The notes under the pieces are model-generated. The model was given only the letters and a program-made list of their open reading frames with translations. It had not been told where the DNA came from and ran no database searches. Shown here piece after piece: positions 36,451-49,900 of a DNA stretch of 64,000 nucleotides. The stretch is taken from contig OX485808.1 of NCBI GenBank assembly GCA_950295325.1, positions 5,704,501 to 5,768,500 on the forward strand. Direction: 5' to 3'. This DNA comes from Polytrichum commune (lineage: Eukaryota; Streptophyta; Polytrichopsida; Polytrichales; Polytrichaceae). Both the position numbers and the translations under genes were made by a program. Each line of letters starts with the position of its first letter. Position 1 is the stretch's first letter.

Positions 36451-37322
36451 ACACCTAATACATGTAAGTGGTGTATGGTTTGGATGAATATTTAAGAACA
36501 AACACCGTAAAAACATGTGTTGAAAAGAGATCATTGGACTACATCCTCAAATTTTGTTTAACTATTTTAGACCCAACCTGTTAAACATTACAATAGTCAA
36601 CATAAGCATCCTATATGATCATCTATTAACTCAAAGAATCTTTGCTTTGACATCAAATAGAATATTCATACGAGCAACAAATCTTATGGTGGAAGAGGCT
36701 ATGGGTACGATGTGGATTTACGAATCATGTCAGCCTAGTTGGCATGACACCTAATACATGTAAGTAGTGTACAGTTTGGATGCATATTTAAGAACAAACA
36801 CCGTAAAAACATGTGTTGAAAAGAGTTCATTGGACTACATGCTCAAATATTGTTTAACTATTCTAGACCACACTTGTTAACCATTACGATAGTCAACATA
36901 ATCATCCAATATGATCATATGTTAACTCAAAAAATCTTCGCTTTGACATTGAATAGAATGTTCATACGAGCAACAAATTGTATGGTGAAAGTGGCTATGG
37001 GTACAATTTGGATTTACGAATCATCTCAACCTAGTTGGCATGACACCTAATACATGTAAGTGGTGTATGGTTTGGATGCATATTTAAGAACAAACACCGT
37101 AAAAACATGTGTTGAAACATGCTCAAATATAGTTTAATTATCCTAGACCAGACTTGTTAACCATTACGATAGTCAGCATAATCATCCTATATGATCATCT
37201 ATTAAGTCAAAACATCTTCACTTTAACATTGCATAAAATATTCATACGAGCAACAAATCTTATGGTGAAAGTGGCTATGGGTACAATTTGGATTTACGAA
37301 TCATCTCAGCCTACTTGGCATG
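36451..37322. repeat. 296-bp tandem repeat, three copies
   Basis: Units start ACACCTAATACATGTAAGTG at 36451, 36747 and 37043, an exact 296-bp period. The third copy lacks about 25 bp near its start. All contain AAGAACAAACACCGTAAAAA and TTCATACGAGCAACAAAT. Single diverged copies exist at about 3,065-3,150, 28,110-28,260 and 30,600-30,880, so the unit is a dispersed family locally amplified here. Confidence 0.92.
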
Positions 37323-37435
37323 TTTCATATGCTACAAAAAGAGTGAGACGTGCATAGAGAAAACGATGTCCGTTTAAGCACCTGAACTGGTCACACAATT
37401 CTTGTTTGCTCAAATATGCGACTGATGCACGGCTT

Positions 37436-37480
37436 CTTCTTCTACTTCTACTTCTCCTTCTTCTTCTTCTTCTTTTTAGC
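37436..37480. repeat. (CTT)n microsatellite
   Basis: CTT/CTA triplets run for about 45 bp. No gene is nearby. Confidence 0.85.
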
Positions 37481-37649
37481 AGCTTAACTTAGTAGGCTGC
37501 ATGATGGACGAATGCAAGTCACAATGAGGGGAAAAAAAACAAGTGACGTGAAGTAAGGGGCAAGTAAGACTTAAGTAAGCTGAAAATGACCTCCACTTTA
37601 GCTTTGATTTATTTCTTTATCGAACAATTAATCTCATGGCCACCTGGCT

Positions 37650-38040
37650 ACACTAATAAATATGGTAGTTAGTGTCACCGACACTAAACCTTGACCCCAA
37701 TATTATTTGTCATTCCTTGTAAACATTTTGGGGGATTAGAGATTTACAGTGTTGCCACTTACTGTCACTTACCAAGTGATTTTTCATCCAAATTTTCAAA
37801 CAGCCATGACAATATTCTATCACAAATTGCTGACAAGAGAAGGTAGGGTTTTTGGCCAATGGATGAACTCATCTATTGTCCATGACAATACTTGTTTACT
37901 TATTCATAAGACGTCTCATCCAAAAAGTTACCATAGTGACATTATATATCATACGACACTAAATATCATATTTAGTGTAAGTTTTTCTTGAGAAGATTTC
38001 ACAGTCATAAATCGAACCGCCAATCACTCCATTTGGTTTT
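37650..38040 (+). repeat. Dispersed repeat, copy 3 (partial)
   Basis: It starts at the GTTAGTGTCACCGACACTAA block, contains CATTCCTTGTAAACATTTTG and CACTTACCAAGTGATTTTTC, and ends after CACTAAATATCATATTTAGTG. It lacks the left ~350 bp of the copies at 24 and 33 kb. Confidence 0.8.
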
Positions 38041-40019
38041 TGGAACCTCTCCACTATCATCTGGTAGTATAGGGTCATCTCATACCTACCTTCAATTAAA
38101 CTTCCTTATCGAACTACATTGCTTAAATATTGGTGATGGCATGGCGCCTGGCACCGGCTCGATGACTATATCATCCAACAAAAATATATTGAAATTTTGA
38201 AAAACACAATGGATGTTTCATATTCCACTAATGATTGTCAACGGTAATGTGATTCTCATCTTGACAATAAAGCTTTTACGAAGACAATTCTAAACATAGC
38301 ATTAAGTAGCAACCCCGGAATGACCTCCTCAAAAAAGCATTGAACCGGCGCGTGCTGGTTTGATGCTCTTTCAAGAGCAAAGGTAGCACTACTTTTGAGT
38401 TTTACCTAGGCTATTTTAAATTTATTTGGATAGTTACTTTCAATGCTTAGAAATTATTATGTTGGTTTCTAGGACAAAACTAACGCCAAGTGGTGGTAAA
38501 GGTTCTAATCTAGGCTACATTATAATCTAAACAAACCTAAATAGTTGTAAAGCAACGGGAAAGTTTGTGAAGTCAAAAAGGTAGTTGCACTTTTTGGAAA
38601 AGCCTCCCGATAACCCCTTTGGAAATCTCTTTGATACCTTTTTGAAGCTACTACATTTGATTATTTATCCATTCATTCACCCTTGTTTTGCAAGCTTTTC
38701 CCTTCTTGTTGAGGTAATAATGCGGGCATTCAAAGGGTACCCTCCTAGCATTGCTACTTAATGTTATGAAAGCACTTCAATCTCAATGTTCTTGACGTTG
38801 CTTGTGTTAGGTTGATCCACAAACCTCACTTGACCCTTCCCAGTGACATAGGCCCCCTCAAAATAGACAGTGGTGATCATTAATATTTTGTCTTCAACAA
38901 CCAATGAGTTGCATTTGTGGTCCTTGTAATGATAAAATTATTTTTCTTGTTGAAGTACATGGTTACCCACCTTGGAGAAAAGTTGGTGTTGGAATTGGGT
39001 TCTTCTATCTTACGTGTTGTGATCGCTTACCCCCAAAACTTTGTGACGAGGTTGAATATTGATTAGGCTACACCAATCATGGTATTTTGTGTCACTTACT
39101 ATTCAAAGTTACACAATACTATAGCCTTTTACTAAGAAGGTACTTTTTTACCAAGCAAAAGTCATTTATGTATTATAATGTCCATACAACCTATTTAATC
39201 TTGGTAGATACACAACGCAACCTATCATAAGAAGTTATAACGTCATGTTCTCCCAAATACGAGTGACGCTAAATACCATAAACAATGTAGCGGTAAATTT
39301 TGAGTGTAACTTAACACAAAGTTTCGAAACATTGCAACTTCAGCTAGCAATTCCAATCTAGTCTCACTTTATTAGTATAGAATTATTCCTTCATTTAAGC
39401 TATCCACATGTCCCACATCCACTATCCATGTAGATTTTGGGCATAACTAGTGGAGATCCTAGTGGAGTTTTCAAGGCCAACTGGTCACATGTTGTGATCT
39501 TCTTCATCAATTTGAGGTACATTCTATAGATTCCTCTAGAAGGATTAGTAGTTTTCTTGAAAGTCTTGAACTTCAAAGGTTATTTCTCAAACTCAACCAA
39601 TTCATCATTTAAATTGACTTGTTTACTACAAGTCAATTTGCCCCATTCATTGCCCGCATGCATGGGAGGGGCATGTTTTTTTCCGCTACTCAAACCAACT
39701 TCCGGTTGCATACAAAAAGTACCACCCCTCCATGTATAATAGATATGGTATTTAGTGTCACATATTGTTTGGAGTTATGCATTGCTATAACATTTTATTG
39801 TGAATATAAGTTTTACTAAGTAAGTAACATAAGATGTAAACTCAAACACTAAATATCAAACTATGGTAATATGTGGAAGTTACATGTTTGAATTTAGTGT
39901 TAGTAAGGATATGAAGACAATCAAACATTGAATATCATATTCAATGTAGTACATAACAACAATTTCAACATTGTGAATCTATAATGCCCAAAACTAATTT
40001 ATAAGGATTTACAAAGATT
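38041..40019. other. Gene-free DNA with repeat fragments
   Basis: No coding region is supported. Short relatives of the dispersed-repeat left part (GGTATTT..GTGTCAC, GTTATGCATTGCTATA) occur at about 39,080-39,140 and 39,735-39,830. Confidence 0.5.
39428..39612 (+). repeat. CCGGTT-rich dispersed repeat, copy B
   Basis: It is collinear with 13731-13935 and 58972-59175 through GGTCACATGTTGTGATC, ACATTCTATAGATTC, AAAGTCTTGAACTTCAA and GGTTATTTCTCAAACTCAA. CCGG has decayed to CTGG or CAAT in several places. Confidence 0.7.
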
Positions 40020-41420
40020 CAAATTGAATATGCACTAGTTGTAGCATCCCATGGTCATATTCTCGGGACCCACATGAACGAACGCACAAGTTGTTTAACA
40101 ATGTTATGTTTTTTGTTGTAAACTCCAGTGATATTATAATGCTATTATTATACATGGCAACTAAACTACCTTCAACTTGAGGTTTTTCCATCAAGTGGTT
40201 GTGAACAACAATGATATTATGATGTTGATATTATAGCTAGAAGTGTCACGGCGAGAGGATGATGGGTCCCACTGACCGGAGTCCATAACTGCAACTGTCC
40301 ACCTACTAGCTATGGCATGCCATGGTCATATTCTCGGGACCCATATGAACGAACGCACAAGTTGCTTGACAATGTTATGTTTTTTGTTGTGAACTCCAGT
40401 GATATTATAATGCTACTATTATACGTGGCACCTAAACTACCTACAACTTGAGGTTTTCCCATCAAGTTGTTGTGAACAACAGTGGTATTATAGTTGGAAG
40501 TGTCACAGTGATGGATCCCATTGACCGGAGTCTGTAACTTCAAGTATTCACCCACTAGCTACAACATCCCACAGTCATATTCTCGGGACCCACATGAACG
40601 AACGCACAAGTTGCTTGACAATGTTATGTTTTTTGTTGTGAACTCCAGTGATATTATAATGCTACTATTACACATGGCAACTGAACTACCTACAACTTGA
40701 GGTTTTCCATCAAGTGGTTGTGAACAATAGTGATATTATAGCTGGAAGTGTCAAGCTGAGAGGATGATGGATCCCATTGACCGGAGTCCAGAACTGCAAG
40801 TATTCACCCACTAGCTACGGCATCCCACGGTCATATTCTCGGGACCCACATGAACGAACACACAAGTTGCTTAACAATGTTATGTTTTTTGTTGTGAACC
40901 CCAGTGATATTAGAGTTATCCTTTAACTCAACCGGAGTTTTAATAGGGAGTTGGTTGTTTCGCATGCATAACTTTCCATGTTCGGTAAGTTGTGGGTGCA
41001 TGCTTGGAGTCAATGTGGAGGTTTGAACGAAGGACATTCCATATTGGTTCATTGGGTATCAAACTCATTTTGGCGTCTCTTGGCATGCCAAAATGAGTTT
41101 GGTACCCACTGAACTAATATGGAAGGTCCTTCGTTCAAACCTCCACATTGACTCCAAGCATGCACCCACAACTTACCGAACATGGAAAGTTATGCATGCG
41201 AAACAACCAACTCCCTACTAAAACTCCGGTTGAGTTAAAGGATAACTCTATTATGACGCTATTGTTATACGTGACAGCTAAACTACCTACAACTTGAGAT
41301 TTTTCCATCAAGTTGTTGTGAATGACAATGATATTATAATGTTGATATTATAGCTAGAAGTGTCACAGTGAGAGGATGATGGATCCCACTGACCAGAGTC
41401 CAGAACTGCAAGTTTTCACC
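40020..41420. repeat. Tandem array of ~250-275-bp units
   Basis: TATTCTCGGGACCCA marks the start of units near 40053, 40324, 40573 and 40829. Each continues with GAACGAACGCACAAGTTG, CAATGTTATGTTTTTTGTTG, CTACAACTTGAGGTTTT and GGATGATGG or similar. The fourth unit is split by the foldback element at 40913-41248 and resumes after it. No unit has coding potential. Confidence 0.92.
40913..41248. mobile_element. 336-bp near-perfect foldback (hairpin) MITE
   Basis: The two arms of about 160 bp are almost perfect reverse complements around a small loop near 41,080. The ends are GAGTTATCCTTTAACTC and its inverse. TATTA occurs directly on both sides (40908-40912 and 41249-41253), and the surrounding tandem unit is continuous when the insert is removed. 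The long hairpin encodes nothing but could yield double-stranded RNA if transcribed. Confidence 0.93.
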
Positions 41421-41574
41421 CATCAAATTCCTTCTGCAAATCTTCTGCCTCTGACAACGTGGTCTATTTCATCAAGTGTTAGCTATGCACATTAAGTACG
41501 ACTGCCGTAGTAGCTGGAACCAGTCATTTTGGGCTTCTCTGATTGTCGTGAGGGGAGATCTGACCACTACATTA

Positions 41575-42072
41575 GGGCCACTTCACACACGAGCCAAGAG
41601 CCGTGACCATTTCATTGTGAGAGCCCAAAAGAAAGAGTCCAAAGACTGTCCCAACTCACCTCCAACATTATGTAGTGTGGTCACCGACCCTCAAGTGTAG
41701 TGTGAAGTCACGTGTGACCGGGCCCTCAACCCAATGCTATTTCAATGGATTTTTATTCATGCGGGTCCTCATGCATGATAAATTAGAATAAATCAACAGT
41801 TGTAAGCGTTTGGAGTGCATGGTCTCCCGGTTTTGCGTTAGGCCTACCTCCAAGAGGTGGTTGTTGAAAATAATCCAAGTGACCATGAAACTTGATCCAT
41901 TCGATGCCACGTAGGAATCCATGTAGACTTTACATCCATTTGGCATTCATTTACACCGTTGGTCCCTCGAGCGTAGTGTGAAGCGAACTTGGACCGGCTC
42001 CGCCTTTTCCACCAATGAGAGTGCTTGAAATGTACTGGTCACATGCTCTTAGTCTCCAGTGTGAAATGGCCC
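41575..42072. mobile_element. ~500-bp Tourist-like MITE, copy 2
   Basis: GGGCCACTTCACACACGAGC at the left and GTGAAATGGCCC at the right, with TTA at 41572-41574 and 42073-42075. The 3-bp TTA duplication and GGG ends fit PIF/Harbinger MITEs. Interior blocks such as TTTTGCGTTAGGCCTACCTC are shared with the other copies. Confidence 0.92.
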
Positions 42073-42340
42073 TTAGTTATAGATGAACCAATCGACTTTG
42101 AGGAGGAGGGCCACACCAGTTATGGTATTTACAGCCACTCACATATTCAAAGTTACGCATTGCTATAGCATTTTATTGTTAAATTCATAATTAAACAACT
42201 AAAGATGTTCATGTTCTATAGTGTTAAGACGACCAGTTTGATCTTTTTTGGTAAAGCATTATATCTATTTTAGAAAGTATAGGGCAATGTAACTCCAGAT
42301 AGTAAGTAAGTGACACTAAATACCATACACGATGTAGTAG

Positions 42341-42438
42341 GAAAGGGAAGGGGGGATTACTAGAGCACCTTCGCAATGAGAGCGGTGTTGGAAAGGGAAG
42401 GGGGGGTTACTAGAGCACCTCCGCAATGAAAGCGGTGC
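42341..42438. repeat. 50-bp tandem duplication
   Basis: GAAAGGGAAGGGGGGATTAC and the following ~30 bp are repeated once with a few changes. Confidence 0.88.
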
Positions 42439-43476
42439 ATTCATAGATGGTTGCGTGAACGTGACACCGATCTTGATAATTCATTTTGTTTTCTTGTGGT
42501 GGGTGGGTGTTGCTATTTGACCCAAGAGTTATATTGACATGTGACGGCACCTACTAGCAAGCACATGCACAATAAAAACAAGTACTCATGTTGCACTTAG
42601 AGGAATATATAGAATACATAATTTGAATTAATGGAGAAAAACTGAAAGATCTCAAAACATGTACTGTTGGACTTGGAAATACTAGGATTTATACCCATTA
42701 TGCACAAAAATCTCCTCGGACACTTACTCGGGGGGGGGGGTAGTCATTGGTTGGAGTAGCAATATACGTGGACTTAAGAGTAATATAGGGTATGGAAAAA
42801 TGGCATTGGAGATCTTTAAAGTACTATAGGGTATGGAATAATATGTAATTTGGAATTATAAGTAATGCAAGCCAATTTTCTATTAACCCAAAGTAGAAAA
42901 TTACATAATGATAGCATGTGAAAAAAAGAAGAGAATTGAAAGTAATACCCCCTATAAAATAGTGGTTGTTCGCATCTATATCCTTAACTTTTTAACACAC
43001 TGACCCCCCCCCCGGAGGACACTTATCAGTGTACCATGTCCAATCACTTCATCTTGTCATATAGAGTAAGGGCGCCCATGACCAACCATTTACCAAATTA
43101 TACGCCACATTTAGAGAAGTATCAGGCGGTGCAAATTTTTCCCATGTAGGAGGATAGAAATTAGGAGGACTACAAATCCTCAGGTAATTTTATTTCTTAA
43201 ATTGAGAATAACGTGAATTTTTGAAGCCAAAAGTTGGCCTGAACGTATCACCAATGTCTAGAGGCTACCACAACTCCTCGTTCAAATCACTTCTTCGTCC
43301 TCCTCACTTTAGCACTTAAAACTAGGACATGTGTCATGGCATTATTGGTTCCTACCTAATTAAAATTCAATCCAAGCTTGATCAAAATTCCAATACCCTT
43401 TTGATTGCCAATGGGGTCCTCATCAAGAAATGGCGCATCTATTATATGTGATGATATGACAAGTTTAACCAATTTG

Positions 43477-43560
43477 GCATGGTGTGGGTGTCATTGGTAA
43501 GATACTTGTGTGAGTAGCAGGTTCGAATCCTAGTTCTTCTTACAATATGGCCTGATATAC
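43477..43560 (+). mobile_element. tRNA-like head of a SINE
   Basis: TGTGGGTGTCATTGGTAAGA resembles an RNA polymerase III A box region. GGTTCGAATCC, about 35 nt further, is a perfect B box. The spacing suits a tRNA-derived SINE promoter. The sequence does not fold as a tRNA and no 3' tail or target duplication was defined, so the element's end is unknown (it may extend to about 43,850). Confidence 0.65.
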
Positions 43561-44496
43561 CAATTCTTCATACATTCAAATGGACACTTGGTTGAGATTG
43601 GATGGCCTTACCTAGTGCAAAGTGAAATTATCTACTTATTTCATTTGTTCTTTTGAGAATGTACCAACTAGGTTTATCTCACATAGCTTGGTACTTACTG
43701 CGTGCCTAATGTTGACGTTTACCTCATCTAGCATGGAACCTTTTGGTTAGTACGGACTTGTAGTCTATCCCTAGCAGTAGACCGCATCTAGGATGACACC
43801 ACTTGGACATGGCCAAGGCTACCCTAGCTTGGGGTGTGACACATATTAGAATAAATTAACATGATATCATGTTAGTGCCCCCTTCACCCACCTTTCCTAG
43901 TAGTGCAGGCTGTGAAACAACCGGTTTCTCTCCTACACACATGTCGTTTTGTTATCCATCATAGATGCACACCTGACCACACATGGCTCAAGTGCAAGAT
44001 TTATCATGCATCCATTCCAGACGAGCAACCAAATAACCAGGCATGCATCCCTTCTATTTGAGTGGCATAACAACTGCAAGGCTTGTCCTTAGGAACGAAC
44101 ACCAATAACCCATCTCATCCACAAAGGACAATGGGGTAGTGGTGAAACCATCCCCCCAAAACATACAATGCACCAGGACGGACTGGATCAAACTAATATG
44201 TGAAAATGTGAAAACTGACCATGTGGTCAAATGGAAACATTAATCTCACCAACAATTCCCAATCCAATCCAATCCACACAACCAATCTTGCACATGAGGT
44301 TGACAAACGTCCAAATACGTATGCGGAGTAGAAAAGTTTGGCACCCAAGTTCAGAGTGCGTCTTGAGTTGACGTCCGCATCTCCCACAAATGTGTCGCGT
44401 GTGCCTCATGGGCTGCAAAAGACACCCAGCCAGATATTAAGGCTGTGGGGTGCACATAACTTTAAGTGGATGAAATGATGGGTTCTATCAGAGGAC

Positions 44497-44533
<37 letters not shown>
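44497..44533. repeat. (TTA)n microsatellite
   Basis: About twelve TTA/ATT triplets in a row lie inside a frame that gives poly-leucine. That frame has no other support and is not a gene. Confidence 0.9.
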
Positions 44534-44636
44534 GAGAGCAAATACCAAGTGCAACACCCTGGTCCCGTGCAATGGTTTCCTGCAACCAGCCACCGACTTT
44601 ATAAGATTCTGGGCCATGAACAGAAATTGCAGATAT

Positions 44637-44651
44637 GGGGGGGGGGGGGGG
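44637..44651. repeat. G15 homopolymer
   Basis: Fifteen G residues in a row. Length is uncertain because such runs are poorly sequenced. Confidence 0.85.
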
Positions 44652-46569
44652 AACCAACCTTTTTATCTAGTTACAGATGAATCAGTTGAGTTTGAGGAAT
44701 AACTGGTTGAAGTACTTCAAGACTTCAAGAAAGTTACCGACCATGTTTGAGGAATAACCGAGAAATTTGGAGGGAGTGTGGGAGGATCTTTCCATTTTTA
44801 AGCAAGATTTGGTGCACTCCCTCTAAATTTTGAAAATGTGGTGTTTTCAACGAGGGATTTCACCTACGTCAAATTTTTACAATTCTTTTTTCTTGAGAAA
44901 TATCTCACGTTTATTTAGGTGTGCTTCTAATGATGGTAATTTCAGTTTCTAATTTTAGGTCAGTCAAAAGATAGGTTTTGGTTTGCAGTGAGCTTTACCT
45001 AGATCCACTGGCGATGCCCTAAATGGTTCATATGGCGGCCCTCCTCCGGCCCGCCAAGATATTACTTTAATATCAGATACTCCGATATCCTACTTTATCC
45101 CATGTCAGATAATAGGTGTCGTTGTCTTATTGATTGCTTCCTAATTATACCGGGGGTATGCCTAGGCTTTGGTGGGCTCTGACTCAAGATGAGCTGCCCC
45201 ACCCAAGATGGAGGGCTCCCCAAAGGTATAAAATATTATATACTCTATTTGGCGTGTACCTGGTCTGGTGGGGACGCTCTAAACTTAACCCCTAAGTGCC
45301 CAAGCCTTTCGGAATGCACTTTTCCTAAGAAATATGTGCATGGCTCTAATACAATCCCCAATGGGGGAATTTGTCTTTTATCCAAAATCTAACCGTATAG
45401 ATGTTTAAAGAACTTGTTTATTAGTATGCATACCAATTTTGAGACCGAGATTGCATAAGAGTTGTGAGATTCAAACAAGAGAAATGTATACATTCTTTTT
45501 TTTGTATGCCGCCCCTCCCCACAATGTTGGTATGATTTGCTCATAAGTGTTTTTAGGAGTTTGAGGTGACACGAACAACTCCAACATGTGAAAGAATACA
45601 AAAATGTGATTCCAAAGACCCTATGTATGCATATAGAGCTATCCCAATCATTTCGCAATCCTCCTTGCAATTCTTGAAATGCATTTTCTTTATTTTAACA
45701 CTTGACGATTTGATATTGCAAATTACTTCACATTGGTAATTGTGAATACTAATATTCGACGGTCAAAAATACGGAATTTTTTTACTCTTTCCATTATGAC
45801 ACTTTTCAAAAGAAATGAATAATGAGAACTCTTTGGATGTCAAAAACAAGTACAATAGTCCAATAGTAAAGCACTTTCTCCACCCATTCCCTACATCACG
45901 GACATATATGCCTTTGCGACCCTCTCTAAAATCGAATATTTACTCTTTTTGGTCAAAAATGCCTCAATCCAAAAGTTGCCCTTCCATACTGCCCGCCAAA
46001 AAAATTTACGCGGTCAAAGGAATTTACCTGCCCACACACAAACGAGCCGAAATTTTTGGTCAACCATATATGGTTGCTCGGGCACTTAGGGGTTAAGTAA
46101 TGAATGTGAGCCTTGAGGCAATAGGTGCCTTACACATCATTAGTTTGAAAAATGGTGTTTGTATTCCTTTAGGTATCTTTGTCTATAGCCGTACTTTAGC
46201 AAAGACTGTTTAAGATGCTTTAAAGAGCATGATGGTCACATTTTGCGTGTGTGCTTTTTCCTAGGAAAACAAGTCTATTAGCCTAGGTAGTTCATCAAGC
46301 TTAGAAGCTCAAGCATACTAGGTAAATGTTCGTCTCTTTCAAAGTATACTCAAGCCATTCCTAAACACTAGGTAAAACGGGCTTTGTTGAAGTGGAGGCC
46401 ACAAGGTATATGCATGGTTAAATAAGTTCACATAATTCGCATTTGGAATAATTTACAAGGTGTACTATTACATGAGTCATGCATTCAATGAAATCAACTC
46501 AAGAAACACATAGAACATTTGATTCATCTTGTATCCAAACATGTTGCGGAGGACAGGGTTGTGGATGAC

Positions 46570-46990
46570 ATAGGGGATCACGACATTAAATATTGCACTT
46601 AGTGTCACCAATCTTATTTGTCTTCCTCAAGACTATTTCTAAACTGCCCATGGAGTATCACCAACACTAAATGTAAACCTAACAATACTAGTCATTCCTT
46701 GTTAAAAAAAATTGGGCATTATGAAATTACAATGTTGCAAACACTGTCACTTACTGAGTATTTTTCATCCAAATTTCAATCATCCATGGCAACATTTTTT
46801 ACAAATCATGTTAGGATGCATAACATACCAAACCTTGTTTCAATAATCGGCGTTTGGATGAACTAAATCTAAGTTGGGATGACAATATTTGCAAACTTAT
46901 CATAGGAAGTGTCAAATTTAGAAAACTTATCGCAATAATAAGATACCATAGGACACTAAATACAATATTTGATGTATTGGAAGTACAAAC
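46570..46990 (+). repeat. Dispersed repeat, copy 4 (partial)
   Basis: TTAGTGTCACCAATCTTATT, GTCATTCCTTGTTAAAAAAA, CACTGTCACTTACTGAGTA and TTTCATCCAAATTTCAAT are in the family order. It ends near CACTAAATACAATATTTGATG. Confidence 0.78.
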
Positions 46991-49900
46991 ATAACCGGAG
47001 GAATCTATCTTTTTCCCTATGCAATAAAGGTCTTTTTCAAACACACACACACACAAAATGAATGTCATGACTTGCCTTGAGGGTTGGCACAATAAATGTG
47101 GTCATTGTGTCAAAACTACTTCAAACACACACTCAACTTACGAGGTGACGTGTCTTGGAAGGTCTATTAGGCTTTCCCAAGAGACTAGCCTCATATTGGA
47201 CACATGTTAGACGCTCAAGAGGTTTGGTGCACTATGGGCCTGGTCATATCATGTTCATGGGGCGTGGAGTCTTGTACCTCCTTGATGTTGCCTTACCAAA
47301 TAATCTAATGGAAGTATAACATGTAAAAACAAGTCTAGTGATCCCATTTAGAAATATAACATATCCAAGTTACGATGGCACTAGATTTTGGAGCTACATT
47401 GTTCACTATAATTGGTGTCTATAGGGGAAAAAAGACAACTCTAATGTTGCCACCGACGTGAATTATGGCGTTGCTTCATTTTCGAGTATGTCTAAATCTA
47501 TATGTAATCTTGAAATGGGCATTACGAAAATCAAAGGGCCCCTTTGAGAAATTGTTGCATGTTGCCCTCTCTGACCTTGGGCATTGGCCTACCCATTATG
47601 GTCACGGAGTTTTTTCAAGTCCAAGGCAAGGCCTTGCGAGTTCATAAATAAAGAACCTCACATTGGACTCCGTGTTGTCGATTCTCATGAAGCTCCACAT
47701 GATCACGTGAGCTAAGTCGAGGACCTCATGAAAGTTTGCCATGAAATTCATTTTATATAGCTGTATTTGGACCAAAGTCTATATTTTGGACAAAAGTGTG
47801 CAATAAACAACATGGTCAATATTAAATTGCAACTCGAAAGCTTGACCATTTTTATGGAAATATGACAATGATATGCTTCAAACGTGATACCTGAAAGCTA
47901 TTTGTAAACCTATGATGATAAGTATGTGAATTCTTGAGTTGCAACTACAAAGGGTCTTAAGAGACAAAGAATGGACATGATCAATGACTCTGCAATACAG
48001 TAAAATTAGTTGATGGTGCATAAGTGTGTTAGAAAAATGCTCAATTGATCATTAAAGAATCCCATAAGTCCTTGAATGTATTTCACACACTTGCATAATC
48101 AAGAGCTTTTATCATTGCTCGAATGCAAAAAACATGACTTTTATTATTAACATAACAGAAGGCTCAATGTATTTACCAAAGGTTTTATTTGATGTTATTC
48201 TCAGTTTTTGCTAGAACCAATAGGGGTTGGTTTTCTGCTATAACATATTTGATATTGATCACCATAGAATTCATCATCTTTTAAACAATGCATGCTTGAC
48301 ACCCCTAATAAACTACAAAATGTTCATGCAAGAGTAGTGATTGAAATTCTCCCGACAATTTAGAATTCAATTTGCTAAAGGATTACGTTATCGGAGTTTA
48401 TTTTATTGAACTATTGGGGGTATGAGATCAACTCATGTCAAACTAAGTTATAATTCATATGATCACTTCGTGTACTTTACCTAAGACACACACAATTGTT
48501 ACGAAATGTTAGCTCCATTTTGTGACATGTGAAAATGATCATGCCCTCTCACAAGTTCACAAGTTCACAAGTTTGATCTTCTCCCAACACTATTGCAGAG
48601 GACTCTCTATTATATATTTGCCCCTTAAATTTTGTCACGTGTCAATTGTGCATTGGTTGAGACCATCTTGAATCTCACGTGGAATCAACATTATGGCCCT
48701 AGTGAAGATAAAATAGATAGCCCTCTATATATAAGGCCTCAAACCGGATTCTAATAAGACGCCTAAGGTGGAATGGACTCGGAAGCTAAGTAAATCATAA
48801 CTCACTTATTGTGTTCTTGCCGATCCACGCTCCAAGAATGACACGGAAGATGGAATGACATTGCATCTTTGTACGGAAAACACCAAGTACTTTATACATG
48901 TGCAATGAACACCTCAAGTGATTCGTTGCAAAGCATTTGACCACGACATCTTGGTTGTTGGTCACGGCCACTTTGGTCCTTGGCACCCACCAAATATTAT
49001 TTCATATTGATGCATGTGGAATAAAGACAATCTAGGTACAATGGAGTTGGTGGTGGTATGCAAAAGATGGACACATGTCCAATCAAACGTTCACTAGAAA
49101 AGGGCTACATGCCAAAAAATTCCTTATCAAAACAAACTTGTGACAAAACCAAGAGGAAACAAAATTGAAAAGGTGGAGGATTATAAGTGCAAAAAGTGGG
49201 CATGGTCGGGGGAAACTACGAGGAGGTCTGCAGCTAGGGGCCTGCATGATGGGCCTGCAGCTAGGGTGGCGAAATGGCATGGTAATAAGAAAAAAACATG
49301 ATGTTTTCATTACATCAAAAAGAAATTTCATTTATTTTTTGAAAGTGCTCTATGGGGGCATGATGGCGGGTCATGAGGGGCTTATGAGCATACGTGCATT
49401 TGACGGATACGCATGGATATGGTTGCACGGTTGCACGGTTTCATAAGTGTATGGGGTTGGTTTTATCCGGGAAGAAGAAGAACTCCAGTCTCTAAAGGAC
49501 ACTTGAGTGAATAGAATGTTTTGTTCGTAGAACATCCTAGGCCACGCCTTGGGGCAACGGCATTAGATGTAAACTACTTCACGCTTTGTAGGGAGTAGAC
49601 TTCATATTTAGTAACTACTAACCGCTACCAGTAGCCGGTAGCAGGCACTACTCTAGGGAGCAAGGCATAGTGGGTTGTAGGTTTATTTGTTTATTTATGT
49701 TAAGTACTGGAGGTTTGTGATAGATTGTCGGTTCTTTAGTCTTCGTTTATGAACTAGTATTGAGTGTGCATATTGTGTGGCGATTACGTTAATTTGTTTA
49801 AATATACTCCTGATGTTCATGATAGGGATTTTAAGTATTGATAGTAAGTTTCTTATTGATGGGATGTGTGTTGTGGCCTTTGTGCCTACGGCTAAGACTA

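Larger units (their letters stand above)
42439..46569. other. Gene-free DNA with simple repeats and a SINE
   Basis: Short open frames lack motifs or codon bias. Homopolymer and triplet runs are listed separately. Nothing else is supported. Confidence 0.5.

Noticed and set aside
43477-43560. A functional tRNA gene
   Set aside because: The A and B boxes are recognisable but the sequence cannot form the acceptor and anticodon stems; a SINE head is more likely.
44466-44702. 78-residue frame with a poly-leucine signal-peptide-like start
   Set aside because: The leucines come from a (TTA)n microsatellite and the glycine run from a G15 homopolymer.
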